DNA of 64,000 nucleotides from Nonomuraea turcica (GCF_030718205.1 NZ_JAUZQF010000001.1:124001-188000); one strand, 5' to 3'; numbered from the stretch's first letter, positions 19,142 to 27,955 are shown. The notes: generated by a model from the letters alone, not told the origin. Numbers and translations are program-made.

Positions 19142-19944
19142 ACGCGATCACCTCCGCGCTGTGGCGGCGGCGCCCGCAGACCAGCGTCAGGATCGTCGAC
19201 GCACACGCGCACGCCGGCCCCTACAGCCTGTTCTTCATTCCCGATGCGTCCCCGGACGCGATGGTCAGGGTAATGGACAGGTGCGGCGTGGCGCACGCCG
19301 TCCTCTCCAGCCACCTGGCGATCCAGCTCGACGCGGCGGCGGGGAACGCCGCGACCGCCGAGGCGGTGGACCGCGCGCCGGACCGCTTCACCGGGTATCT
19401 GACGATCAACCCCTGGCAGGACCCTGATGGCGAGCTGGGCAAATGGGGGGCGGATCCACGCTTCGGCGGCATCAAAATCCACCCCGACCTGCACGATTAC
19501 CCGCTCACCGGCAGGCGCTACGCCGGTGTGTGGGAGTTCGCGCAGCGCACCGGCTGCCCGGTGCTCACCCACACCTACGACGGCTCCCCCTACAACGATC
19601 TGGCGGAAGTGGACGCCGTCGCGTCGGAGCATCCCGACGTGGTGATCATCGCAGGGCACGCGGGCGCGACCCCGCTCGGTTTCGAGAAGGCCATAGAGGT
19701 GGCGCAGCGGCGCCCAGGTGTGATCCTGGAGGTGTGCGGGTCCTTCAACACCGGGCCCGACATCGCCAGGATGGTACGGGAGGTCGGGATCGACCGAGTG
19801 GTCTACGGATCCGACTTCCCCTTCATCGATCTTCGGATCTCGCTGGGGAGGGTACTCTTCAGTGGCCTCGGGGAGAAGGACCAGGCCGCGGTGCTCGGTG
19901 CGACGATGACCCGCTTGCTTCAGTGGAGATCCGGACTGGGGTGA
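19138..19944 (+). CDS. Amidohydrolase family 2 protein (metal-dependent)
   Basis: 268 residues from the GTG at 19138, in a GTGA overlap with the previous stop. The metal-binding start motif VDAHAHAG is intact. FGGIKIHPDLHDYPLTGR carries the strand-4 type Lys/His, VLTHTYDGSP and IIAGHAGATPLGF supply later His ligands, and VVYGSDFPFID carries the catalytic Asp. This family hydrolyses or decarboxylates cyclic and carboxylated substrates. Given the operon it may open a lactone or act on a sugar-acid intermediate. The substrate is not determined. Confidence 0.85.
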   Translation: MNAITSALWRRRPQTSVRIVDAHAHAGPYSLFFIPDASPDAMVRVMDRCGVAHAVLSSHLAIQLDAAAGNAATAEAVDRAPDRFTGYLTINPWQDPDGELGKWGADPRFGGIKIHPDLHDYPLTGRRYAGVWEFAQRTGCPVLTHTYDGSPYNDLAEVDAVASEHPDVVIIAGHAGATPLGFEKAIEVAQRRPGVILEVCGSFNTGPDIARMVREVGIDRVVYGSDFPFIDLRISLGRVLFSGLGEKDQAAVLGATMTRLLQWRSGLG

Positions 19945-21266
19945 TCAAGATCATGGATCGGCTGCGTTCGGAGTCGAGGTCCAGAGTGGCGATCGGGATC
20001 GTAGGGCCGCACGATCTCGTCGAAGAGATCATGATGATCGGCGCCGACCTTCCGGCCGCGGCCGACTGGCGGCTGGTCGGCGCGCCGCATGCCGAGGAGC
20101 ACGAGACCTACGACAAATTCCTGCGGATCTCCGACAGCATCGACGTGGTGCTGTTCACCGGACCGCTCCAGCACGACCTAGCCAGGCAGGCGGGCGAACT
20201 GCTGGTCCCTGCCACATTCGTGCCCATGAGCGGGGCCAGCCTGTACGCCAGCCTGCTGCGCGGGGTGCTCAGCCACGGGATCGACCCGTCCAGGGTGAGC
20301 ATCGACTCGCTGCCCGCCGCCGACGTGGACGAGGCGTACGGTGAGATCGGCGTGAGCACGGCCGGCGTGCACCTCTCCGAGTACGACCGGCCGGAGTCGG
20401 CGCGCGGCTTCAGCGCCTTCCACGAGCAGCTCTACCGCCAGGGGGAGACCACGGCGGCGCTCACCACGATAAGGAGCGTCGCCAACAAGCTGACCGCCGC
20501 CAGGGTGCCCGTGCTGCGCCTGCTGCCGACCTCCCACACGTTGCGCCTCGCACTCAACACCGCCGCGCTGCTCGGCACCGGCAGCAGGCTGGAGGACGCG
20601 CAGATCGCCATCGTGGTCGTCGAGCTCGCCGCCTCCGCCAAGCCCAATTACTCCGGGCCGGGCAACTACTGGCAGCAGGAGCTGAAGCTGTCGCTGCACC
20701 GCTCGCTGCTCGCCGACGCGCGGCTGATGGGCGCCACGGTGGTGCCCCGAGACGAGAACAGCTACGTCGTCACCGCCACCGTCGGTGCTCTCAATCAGGC
20801 CACCGACGGGTTCAGGGTGGCGCCGTTCATGGACCGGATCCACTCCGAGGCCGGGGTCGCCGTCGAGGTCGGCATCGGGCTCGGAAGCACGGCCCGCGAC
20901 GCCGACGCCAACGCGCTGGCGGCCGTCGAGAAGGCGCGCAACGCCGGTGGCGCCGCCGCGTACCTGGTCGGGGGCGACGGCACCGTGCTGTCGCTGCCGG
21001 TGCGCAGGCGCAAACGGCAGGAGAGCGTGCCCGTCGTCTCCACCAAGGCGGCCAAACTGCTCGAACGCCTGGTGGAGAGCCTCGACGACGGCGACACGAT
21101 GGTGGTCGACGCCGAGATCGTCGCCGACGTGCTGTCGGTCTCTCCGCGTAGTGCTCGCCGGGTTCTTCAGAGCCTCGCGGAGGAGGGGCTGGCCTGGCCG
21201 ATGCCCCCGGTCAAGGGCACCCAGGCGGGCCGGCCGCGCCAGCCGTACCGGCTCGTGCGGGCCTAG
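19941..21266 (+). CDS. Regulator-like protein: ligand-sensor domain, degenerate GGDEF-like domain, C-terminal winged helix
   Basis: 441 residues from a GTG at 19941 (GTGA overlap; ATG at 19953 also possible). Residues about 15-150 look like a periplasmic-binding or PrpR-N-type sensor (IGIVGPHDLVEEIMMIG). Residues about 230-340 have the layout of a GGDEF/cyclase fold (YWQQELKLSLHRSLLADARL, DENSYVVTATVG, AVEVGIGLG) without a GGDEF signature. The C-terminus is a helix-turn-helix (AEIVADVLSVSPRSARRVLQSLAEEGLAW). A paralogue with the same three-part layout lies at 29058. As the last gene of the glycan operon it is the likely local regulator. Domain names come from sequence pattern only. Confidence 0.65.
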   Translation: MIKIMDRLRSESRSRVAIGIVGPHDLVEEIMMIGADLPAAADWRLVGAPHAEEHETYDKFLRISDSIDVVLFTGPLQHDLARQAGELLVPATFVPMSGASLYASLLRGVLSHGIDPSRVSIDSLPAADVDEAYGEIGVSTAGVHLSEYDRPESARGFSAFHEQLYRQGETTAALTTIRSVANKLTAARVPVLRLLPTSHTLRLALNTAALLGTGSRLEDAQIAIVVVELAASAKPNYSGPGNYWQQELKLSLHRSLLADARLMGATVVPRDENSYVVTATVGALNQATDGFRVAPFMDRIHSEAGVAVEVGIGLGSTARDADANALAAVEKARNAGGAAAYLVGGDGTVLSLPVRRRKRQESVPVVSTKAAKLLERLVESLDDGDTMVVDAEIVADVLSVSPRSARRVLQSLAEEGLAWPMPPVKGTQAGRPRQPYRLVRA

Positions 21267-21284
21267 GCGTCGCCGAGGCGCACA

Positions 21285-21617
21285 CGTGAGGGTCGAGACG
21301 CCGCCGGCCGTGCCGCCGCCTGGCAGCGGCAGCGCGGCGTCACCGTACGGCGCGCCGTTGTCGATGGCCACCTGGGCCAGGTCCGCCAGTTCGTCCACGG
21401 CCAGTCCGGCGGTGTGCGCGCGAGAGGTGATGGCGACCACCTGGTGCCCGTGCCGCACCGCGAGGCGGGCTATCTCCACGATCGCCGCAATGTCGCGGAT
21501 GCCGAGCTGGTTGACCGGCACCAGCGCGCCCGCCTTTCCGATCGCATCGCATTCGGCGGTGAGCAGCCGGTCCACGGCCGATCTGGCGATCTGCGCGTAC
21601 GCACTCTGGTCGATCAC
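21285..21617 (-). pseudogene. SIS-domain phosphosugar isomerase remnant with internal in-frame deletions
   Basis: The frame starts at 21617 and resembles actinobacterial SIS sugar-phosphate proteins, but only in pieces: the N-terminal helix (AVDRLLTAECDAIGKAG), then ALVPVNQLGIRD, then VEIARLAVRHGHQVVAITS, then VAIDNGAPYGDAALPLPGGG. The segments that normally hold the phosphosugar-binding loop (G-S/T-GHS) and the second SNSG loop are missing between these blocks, and the C-terminus is lost near GGVSTLT. The frame then reads through into antisense of the regulator gene. It overlaps the ceramidase-like start by 4 bp. It is most likely a decayed gene; a reduced expressed protein is possible. The 3' boundary is approximate. 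Confidence 0.7.
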
Positions 21618-22825
21618 AAATCCTCCAGTAGCTGTCGTGCGGTCTCGGCGATCAGTTCGGCGCTGCCCGGAGCCACCTGGCTGGCCAGCACCTCATACTC
21701 GGCGTGCTGGTAGGCGCCCGCCGTCGGCAGGTAGCCGGGGTACCCGTTGACGTAGCCCAGGACCAGGGTCGGCTCGCCGGGCCGGTCGGCGATGCGCTCG
21801 GCGACGGCGAGGAACGGCTCGCCGGGCAGCCCGGCCAGGGCGAGCCCGCCGAGGCGGGCGACGTTCACGTCGACGGCCGTCCGGACGGGCCGTGCGGTGC
21901 GGGCCCGCAGTCCCTCGAGCCTGCTGCGGGCCAGACGGGTGGCGACCGGATCGCCTGACGCCGCGGCCTGCTCGTACCCGGCGGTGAGCGCCGCCTCGTC
22001 GGCCGTCGTGGAGGCGGGTTCGAGTGTCAGGCGTCGCGTGGCCCAGGAGATCCGCCGGCCAGCCGATCCGGCTCGCCAGAGCGGCGTCCCCGGACCTGCC
22101 AGCAGGTCGGCGCAGCGGTCCGCGACGAGCGCGCCCAGGCGTTCCAGCTCAGCCGCGTCCTGGCTTCGCCTGGTGTGGCGGGTGCTGATGTCACCGGCCG
22201 CGCCGGTGGCGACCACCACCGAGACGTCCTCGCCGAGTCGCTTCCTCAGACTCCTGCGTACGGCTCCGACCAGGTCGGCGCTGACCAGGCGGTTCGTCGC
22301 GGGCAGCACGGTGGGGTGCACGGGAAGGACCACCAGGACCCCGGCGAGCTCGCCGTCGTCCATGGCGATCAGGTCGAGCGGAACCACGGCGGGCGCTCGT
22401 GGTCTGCTCCGATCGGAGCCGACGCCCCGCAGTTCGCCGCGGTACACCGTGCCCTCGCACGGCCTCTCCCTGTCGATCGCCTGCCGTACAGCCGTGCCGA
22501 CCGCCTCGGTGACCCGTTCGAGCCATGGCTCGGGCGTCGGCCCGCCGCCTGGTACGCAGCCGGTCTCGGGCCCTGCGTGGGTGTGGCTCGCCGCCAGCCA
22601 CAGCTCGCATCCGGCCGCCTGCCTGGCCCGCCTGGCCAGGTCCTCGTTGACGCAGATGATGTCGGCGGTCGCCAGCGCGAACCGCCTCTCGCCGTCCGAC
22701 CAGGTCAGCGCGCTCACCGACAGCGGGTCGGCCGGCCCCGTGGACGGCCCCGGCCGGTCGAGGTAACCGCCCATCGGCGTGCCGTCCGGCACGGGCAGAT
22801 CGGTGGTGCCGTATCCCACTCTCAT
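21614..22825 (-). CDS. Neutral/alkaline ceramidase-like hydrolase
   Basis: 403 residues resembling the N-terminal catalytic domain of the neutral/alkaline non-lysosomal ceramidase family. It starts VGYGTTDLPVPDGTPMGGY, has the metal-site region LWLAASHTHAGPETG (the conserved HTH), VVLPVHPTV and VVVATGAAGDISTR, and a late GLPGEPF block. Bacterial relatives with this short form occur in sugar-catabolic clusters and need not act on ceramide. No signal peptide is seen. It is coupled to the GlcNAc-kinase-like gene upstream (4-bp overlap) and to the SIS remnant downstream. Confidence 0.8.
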   Translation of the reverse strand: MRVGYGTTDLPVPDGTPMGGYLDRPGPSTGPADPLSVSALTWSDGERRFALATADIICVNEDLARRARQAAGCELWLAASHTHAGPETGCVPGGGPTPEPWLERVTEAVGTAVRQAIDRERPCEGTVYRGELRGVGSDRSRPRAPAVVPLDLIAMDDGELAGVLVVLPVHPTVLPATNRLVSADLVGAVRRSLRKRLGEDVSVVVATGAAGDISTRHTRRSQDAAELERLGALVADRCADLLAGPGTPLWRAGSAGRRISWATRRLTLEPASTTADEAALTAGYEQAAASGDPVATRLARSRLEGLRARTARPVRTAVDVNVARLGGLALAGLPGEPFLAVAERIADRPGEPTLVLGYVNGYPGYLPTAGAYQHAEYEVLASQVAPGSAELIAETARQLLEDL

Positions 22826-23703
22826 CGTTCCGCCGTTCTGATCATCGCCTGGTAGCGGCCGGGTCCTGCGGAGGCGGCCAGCAGGGCGGCGCCCGCGAGA
22901 CTGTCACCCGCAGGGGGGTGGAGCCTCGCTCTGGGGAGCAGCCGGGCCAGCTCCGCCTCGAACCCGGCACGGAGCCCGGAGTCACGCAGCAGGCGGCCGG
23001 TCCACGCGACGGGCACCGCCGTTCCCTCCGCGAAGCAGCGGGCTGCCGCCGCCACCGTGCCCGCCAGTTCGCGGGCCGCCTCCTCGGCGATGGCCCGGGC
23101 CGTGCGGTCTTCCGTCAGCTCCAGGACGTGGACCGCGAAGCGCGCGATCCGCGCCACCGCGTCGGGAGCGAGGTAGAGGCGTCCGGGCAGGTCGGCCAGG
23201 TCGCCGAACACGGCCTGGGCACGCTCGGTGAGCGGGCCCGGTTCCGCGCGCCCGTCGAAGCCCCGGCAGGCGGCGTCGAGGCCGCGGCGGCCGATCCAGA
23301 AGCCGCTGCCCGCGTCGCCGTAGAGGTAGCCCCAGCCGTCCACCTGCCGGATGTCGTCACCCACGCCCAGTGCGATCGCTCCGGTGCCCGCGGCCAGCAC
23401 CACGCCCTTGCCGCCCGAGAACGCGCCCGCATGCGAGGTGACCACATCGGTCGTGATCATCACCCGGCGGGCGGTGGCGAGCAGGTGGCCGGCCAGTTTG
23501 CCGGGATCATCCAGGACCGTGGTCAGCCCGAGGCAGATGGTGCCGAGTTCCCCCCATCCCGTCCCGATCCGCTCCAGCACGGCCATGACCGGGGAGCCCT
23601 CCGCGTACGACAGGCCGGGCAGCTCCCGGATCTCCTGGATCCGTCCCCCCTCGGCCAGGCCGAGCCGCAGGCCCGTCTGCCCGCCGTCGATCGCCAAGTC
23701 CAT
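22822..23703 (-). CDS. BadF/BadG-type ATPase, N-acetylglucosamine-kinase-like
   Basis: 293 residues of the ASKHA fold: DLAIDGGQTGLRLGL is the phosphate-1 loop, VVLAAGTGAIALGVGD the phosphate-2 loop, and GWGYLYGDAGSGFWIGRRGL the signature found in GlcNAc kinases of this family. It would phosphorylate an amino sugar after import. The neighbours are a ceramidase-like hydrolase (downstream, overlapping) and a SIS isomerase remnant, which is the usual company for amino-sugar catabolism. It starts at the ATG at 23703, 15 bp after the AraC-type regulator gene. Confidence 0.85.
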   Translation of the reverse strand: MDLAIDGGQTGLRLGLAEGGRIQEIRELPGLSYAEGSPVMAVLERIGTGWGELGTICLGLTTVLDDPGKLAGHLLATARRVMITTDVVTSHAGAFSGGKGVVLAAGTGAIALGVGDDIRQVDGWGYLYGDAGSGFWIGRRGLDAACRGFDGRAEPGPLTERAQAVFGDLADLPGRLYLAPDAVARIARFAVHVLELTEDRTARAIAEEAARELAGTVAAAARCFAEGTAVPVAWTGRLLRDSGLRAGFEAELARLLPRARLHPPAGDSLAGAALLAASAGPGRYQAMIRTAER

Positions 23704-23718
23704 GAAACACCGTCCTGG

Positions 23719-24801
23719 TCACGATCCGGGCCGGAATCCCGCCCGGCGGTACTCGGTGGGAGAGCAGCCGACGTGGCGGCTGAACGCGCTCCGCAGCGCC
23801 TTGGCGCTCGGGTAGCCCGTGTGCGCGGCGATCACGTCGACCGGCAGGGTGGTGGTGGACAGCAGCCGGCGCGCATGCCGCAGGCGCAGGCCCGTCAGGT
23901 GGCGCAGGAACGTGGTGCGGCGCTCCTCCGCGAACAGATGCGAGATGTAGAACGGGCTCGCGCCCACCGCCTGCGCCACCGTCGCCAGGCGCAGCCCCGG
24001 GTCGGTGTAGTGCTCGGCCAGGTACGCCTCCGCCAGCGCGAGCACATCTCTGCGTGGCGGCTCGGGCATCAGCCGCCCGAGCGTCTCGCGCAGCCACATG
24101 TGCAGGTAGGAGCGCTCGTGGATGTCGCCGACCGCGACGATGTCCTCGATGGGCAGCCGGGCGCACGTCACGACCCAGTCGGTCGAACCGTCGGCCAGCC
24201 TGGCACGGTTGGCCACGTCCACGACGAACAGCAGCTGCCCGATGAGCCAGTCGCGCAGAGTCTGGGGGTCGGCGTCGCGAGCGCACCTGTTGACCCAGCT
24301 CGCCAGCAGCCCTGCCGCGCCGTTGCTGTCGCCCGCGCGGACACGCCTGGTCAGCTCCCGCTCGATCCGTACGGGTGGCCCATCGACGGACATCGCGGCC
24401 ACTCTGCCACCGGCCTGCGGCTCGATCACCCGGTCGCCGCCGAGCACGAGCTTGTAGCCGTTGACCCGCCGGGCGTCCCGCTCGGTCGCGATCGAGCCCA
24501 CGCTGGGCGAGCCCAGGCTGACGGTGGCGGTGCACGCCGTCTCGCGGACGATCCTGGCGCGTACTTCCTCCGCCAGCGCGGTCGCGTCGGACATCAACGC
24601 GTCGGGATCGGCTCCCGTCAGCAGGACGAGCCACTCCTCGGGCGGCTGTGCGCGGCAGGTCGCCCCCGGGCGGCCGCTGGTGGCCGCGCGCACCGCCTGG
24701 TCGGCGTGCCGGAGCTGGCGCTGTGCCCATGACCGCCCGCGAGCCTGCTCGGAGACCATGAAGTCGTCGATGTCCACCAGGGCAGCCACAGCGTAGGTCA
24801 T
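23719..24801 (-). CDS. AraC-family transcriptional regulator with N-terminal degenerate GGDEF-like domain
   Basis: 360 residues. The C-terminal 100 (LALAEAYLAEHYTDPGLRLATVAQAVG to FSRHVGCSPTEYRRAG) form the double helix-turn-helix of AraC/XylS activators. The first 100 or so residues follow the order of a GGDEF domain (VAALVDIDDFM, then EEWLVLLTGAD, then TATVSLGSPS), but GGDEF itself is replaced by PPEEW, so cyclase activity is unlikely and ligand or nucleotide sensing is more probable. It lies in the same direction between the FAH gene (9-bp gap) and the GlcNAc-kinase-like gene (15-bp gap) and probably controls this operon. Confidence 0.8.
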   Translation of the reverse strand: MTYAVAALVDIDDFMVSEQARGRSWAQRQLRHADQAVRAATSGRPGATCRAQPPEEWLVLLTGADPDALMSDATALAEEVRARIVRETACTATVSLGSPSVGSIATERDARRVNGYKLVLGGDRVIEPQAGGRVAAMSVDGPPVRIERELTRRVRAGDSNGAAGLLASWVNRCARDADPQTLRDWLIGQLLFVVDVANRARLADGSTDWVVTCARLPIEDIVAVGDIHERSYLHMWLRETLGRLMPEPPRRDVLALAEAYLAEHYTDPGLRLATVAQAVGASPFYISHLFAEERRTTFLRHLTGLRLRHARRLLSTTTLPVDVIAAHTGYPSAKALRSAFSRHVGCSPTEYRRAGFRPGS

Positions 24802-24810
24802 GTCTCCACT

Positions 24811-25656
24811 TTAGGCGGACCGAAATTTGACCGTATTTACCAGCGTCCCGATTCCCTCCACCGTCGCCCGCATGGTGTCGCCGTCTTCGAGCGGGGCGAT
24901 CCCGGCGATGGTGCCGGTCGCGATGAGGTCGCCCGGCATCAGCGTCATCCCGTCGGACAGGTCGGCGATGAGCCGGGGGAGGCCGAAGACCATCTGCCTG
25001 GTGTTGGCCCGCTGCCTGACTTCGCCGTCCACTTCCAAGGTCAGCTCCAGCGCCTGTGGATCGGGCACTTCGTCCACCGTCGCCAGGTACGGGCCCGCAG
25101 GCGCGAAGGTGTCGAACCCCTTGGACTGGTCCCACGGCACGTTGCGGGCGATGTTGGCCAGTTGCAGGTCGCGCGCCGTCATATCGTTGATCACGGTGTA
25201 TCCGGCGACGGCCTCGCGCCACCGCTCGGCCGGCAGGTCCCTGGTCACCTTGCCGATGACCACGGCCAGCTCGACTTCGTGCTCCAGATGACGGGTACGG
25301 GCAGGGGCGAGCACCGGGTGGTTGTGGCCCACGAGCGCGGACGGCGGCTTGAAAAACAACACCGGCTCAGGCGGAACCTCCAGGCCGCTCTCGTCCGCGT
25401 GCTCCTGGTAGTTCAGCGCCAGACAGCAGATCTTCGTGCAGGTGGCCACGGGCGGCTCGAAGAGCACGGCGTCCTCGTCCAGCGTGGGGCCGTCGCGGTC
25501 GGCCACCAGGTCGGTCAGGCGGTCGAGCCCGTACGAGTCCAGGGCCGCGACTGGATCCGATCCGAGGTCGGCCAGGCTCACCAGCTCGCCGGCCGTGCGC
25601 CGGGCCACCAGCTCGACAGGGCTGGAGGGGGTACGCCGAATACGTCCAAGAAACAT
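24811..25656 (-). CDS. Fumarylacetoacetate hydrolase (FAH) family protein
   Basis: 281 residues from the ATG at 25656. The FAH catalytic core is clear: CLALNYQEHADESG, EPVLFFKPPSALVG, the metal-binding HLEHEVELAVVIGK, then GYTVINDMTARDLQ, SKGFDTFAPAGPYLA and LMPGDLIATGTIAGI. Members hydrolyse acylpyruvates or dehydrate 2-keto-3-deoxy sugar acids, so in this setting a sugar-acid step is plausible. It is first in the leftward operon FAH - AraC - kinase - ceramidase-like - SIS remnant. It is divergent from the aminotransferase at 25763 across about 106 bp. Confidence 0.88.
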   Translation of the reverse strand: MFLGRIRRTPSSPVELVARRTAGELVSLADLGSDPVAALDSYGLDRLTDLVADRDGPTLDEDAVLFEPPVATCTKICCLALNYQEHADESGLEVPPEPVLFFKPPSALVGHNHPVLAPARTRHLEHEVELAVVIGKVTRDLPAERWREAVAGYTVINDMTARDLQLANIARNVPWDQSKGFDTFAPAGPYLATVDEVPDPQALELTLEVDGEVRQRANTRQMVFGLPRLIADLSDGMTLMPGDLIATGTIAGIAPLEDGDTMRATVEGIGTLVNTVKFRSA

Positions 25657-25762
25657 GTCCGTAAGCCCATCAAGGCCCACCGACCTCCACAAGCACCGAA
25701 ATTTGCGCTTACGACCTGCTTCTTGCTCTCTTTCTTGTCGCCGGGCTAGGTGTCCCCGTTTT

Positions 25763-27076
25763 ATGGTCGGCATGACCCGGACTCTGGATCTCAGCCGCGA
25801 CCTCTACACCACTGCCCAGCGTTACATCGCAGGCGGCGTCTCCAGCGACGCGCGCCGTACCGCGGGTGTGCCGCTCTACGTGGACAGGGCGTCAGGAGCC
25901 AGGCTCTGGGACGTGGACGGCAACACCTACATCGACTATGTGCTCGGTCAGGGCCCCGCGCTGCTGGGCCACTGCCCGCCGGCCGTGGTGGAGGCCGTCA
26001 CCGCGCAGGTGGCCCGCGGCATCGTCTACTCCGCCCAGCACGCGGCGGAGGCCCGCGTCGCCGAGCGGTTGTGCGCGATGGTGCCTTCGGCGGAGCGGGT
26101 CCGCTTCAACACCGTCGGTTCCGAGGCCGCGCACGCCGCGTGGCGCCTGGCGCGCGGCTTCACGGGACGTCCCAAGATCCTCAAGTTCGAGGGCCACTAC
26201 CACGGCTGGCTCGACCCGGTCCTCTACAGCGTGCACCCGTCGCTGGACGACGCGGGACCGCAGGACCACCCCCGCGCCGTCCCCGGCACCGCGGGCCAGC
26301 CGCCCGCCGCCGACCTGGTGATCTGCCCCTGGAACGATCTGGACGCGCTCAGCCGTCTCATGGACGAGCACGCGGGACAGATCGCCGCCGTTGTCGCCGA
26401 GCCGGTGCTCTGCAACACCGGCGCCATCGAGCCGGCTCCCGGCTACCTCCAGGGAGTGCGCGAGCTGTGCGACCGCCACAGCAGCGTGCTGATCTTCGAC
26501 GAGATCATCACCGGTTTCCGGCTCGCTCCCGGCGGTGCCCAGGAGTACCTCGGAGTCAGTCCCGATCTGTCGGTCTTCGGCAAGGCGATGGCGGGCGGCA
26601 TGCAGGTGTCCGCGTTGGCTGGGCGGGCGTTCGTGATGGACGCCATCTCCTCGGGCAAGGTCGCGCATGCGGGGACGTTCAACTCCCAGCCCGTCGGCAT
26701 CGCCGCCGCCGAGGCCACCCTGCGCATCCTCGACGAGCGGCGTGAGGAGGTCTATGGCACCCTCTACGCCCGAGGCCGGCAGCTCATGACCGGACTGCGC
26801 GAGGCCGCGGCCAAGGTGGGTGTCCCGATGCTGGTGGACGGGCCCGGGCCGGTTTTCCAGACGTACTTCACCGACGCGCCCGCGGTGCGGAACTACCGCG
26901 ACTTCGCCAGGACCGACCGCGCCATGATGGCCCGCCTACACGCCGCGCTGCTCGACCGCGGGGTCAACATGGTGCCGCGAGGGCTGTGGTTCCTGTCCAC
27001 CGCTCACACCGAGGCGGACGTCGCCGCCACCGTCGAGGTCTTCGAGGACGCGCTTCGGTCCCTTCCGCTCGGTTGA
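25763..27076 (+). CDS. Class III aminotransferase, glutamate-1-semialdehyde aminomutase-like
   Basis: About 437 residues (ATG at 25763; a second in-frame ATG at 25772). HemL-type features: YIAGGVSSDAR, DVDGNTYIDYVLGQGPALLGH, NTVGSEAAHAAWRLARGFTG, FEGHYHGW, IFDEIITGFR, and the PLP lysine in SVFGKAMAGGMQVSALAGR. Tetrapyrrole GSA mutase is one option, but the isolated position beside FAH/amino-sugar genes suggests a catabolic aminotransferase of the same subfamily. Its 3' end overlaps the convergent EamA transporter gene by 141 bp. Confidence 0.85.
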   Translation: MVGMTRTLDLSRDLYTTAQRYIAGGVSSDARRTAGVPLYVDRASGARLWDVDGNTYIDYVLGQGPALLGHCPPAVVEAVTAQVARGIVYSAQHAAEARVAERLCAMVPSAERVRFNTVGSEAAHAAWRLARGFTGRPKILKFEGHYHGWLDPVLYSVHPSLDDAGPQDHPRAVPGTAGQPPAADLVICPWNDLDALSRLMDEHAGQIAAVVAEPVLCNTGAIEPAPGYLQGVRELCDRHSSVLIFDEIITGFRLAPGGAQEYLGVSPDLSVFGKAMAGGMQVSALAGRAFVMDAISSGKVAHAGTFNSQPVGIAAAEATLRILDERREEVYGTLYARGRQLMTGLREAAAKVGVPMLVDGPGPVFQTYFTDAPAVRNYRDFARTDRAMMARLHAALLDRGVNMVPRGLWFLSTAHTEADVAATVEVFEDALRSLPLG

Positions 27077-27955
27077 GATCACCAGTGCCACGCCGGCCAG
27101 GATGACCAAGCCGCCGAGGATCACCTGGGTCGTGATCGGCTCGTGCAGGACGAGCGCGCCCAGCGCGACGGCCACGGCCGGGTTGACGTACGCGTAAGTG
27201 GACACCAGCGAGATGGGGGCGTTGCCGAGCAGCCAAGAGAACGCGGTGAACCCGATCAAAGACCCCACCACGATCAGGTAGGCCAGCGCCAGCCAGGATC
27301 TGGTGGTGACGGCCGATAGATCGAGCCGCTCGCCGAGCCCGGTGCCGAGCACCAGCAGGCCGGCACCTCCCACGACCATCTCGACCGCGCTGGTGGCGAG
27401 CGCGTTGGCGGGCATCTGGATCCTGCTCGACAGGAACGAGCCCACGGCCCATGACACCGAGGCGAGCAGCACCACCCCGATCCCGGCGCCACTGCCGCCC
27501 TCGGCGCCGGTCAGCGACAGTGCCCCGACCCCGCCGAGCCCGACCAGCACGCCCGCGAGCGTGAGCGCCTTGGGGCGGTCGCGCACGGCGAACCTGAACA
27601 CGACCAGCCACAGCGGCACCGAGGCCACCAGGAGCGCTGCCAGCCCCGTGGAGATGTACTGCTCGGCCACCGCCAGCATCCCGTTGCCCAGGGTCAGGAG
27701 CAGTACGCCCACGAGAGCTGCGCCGAGGAACTGCCTGCGCGACATCCTGAAGACCGTCGGCCCCGACCGCACCAGCAGGAAACCGGCAAGCAGGGCGGCG
27801 GCGGTGATGAACCGCAGGGCCCCGCTGAGCATGGGCGGTATCGACTCGATCGCGATGCCGATCCCCAGATACGTCGAACCCCACACCACATAGACGATCG
27901 CCAAGGCGCCCCAGACCAGGAGAGGAGCCCGGCTGTCAGGTGTGTTCGCAGTCAT
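26936..27955 (-). CDS. EamA/DMT-family metabolite exporter
   Basis: 339 residues with ten hydrophobic helices in two EamA repeats: the first starts LLVWGALAIVYVVWGSTYLGIGIAIE, the second around GIGVVLLASVSWAVGSFLSSR. The pattern ends at LGGLVILAGVALVIST, about residue 295. A further 45 charged, non-membrane residues (KRVLEDLDGGGDVRLG to the stop) are encoded antisense to the last 141 bp of the aminotransferase gene, which suggests the original stop was lost. Substrate unknown; relatives export amino acids or other small metabolites. Confidence 0.85.
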   Translation of the reverse strand: MTANTPDSRAPLLVWGALAIVYVVWGSTYLGIGIAIESIPPMLSGALRFITAAALLAGFLLVRSGPTVFRMSRRQFLGAALVGVLLLTLGNGMLAVAEQYISTGLAALLVASVPLWLVVFRFAVRDRPKALTLAGVLVGLGGVGALSLTGAEGGSGAGIGVVLLASVSWAVGSFLSSRIQMPANALATSAVEMVVGGAGLLVLGTGLGERLDLSAVTTRSWLALAYLIVVGSLIGFTAFSWLLGNAPISLVSTYAYVNPAVAVALGALVLHEPITTQVILGGLVILAGVALVISTERKGPKRVLEDLDGGGDVRLGVSGGQEPQPSRHHVDPAVEQRGV

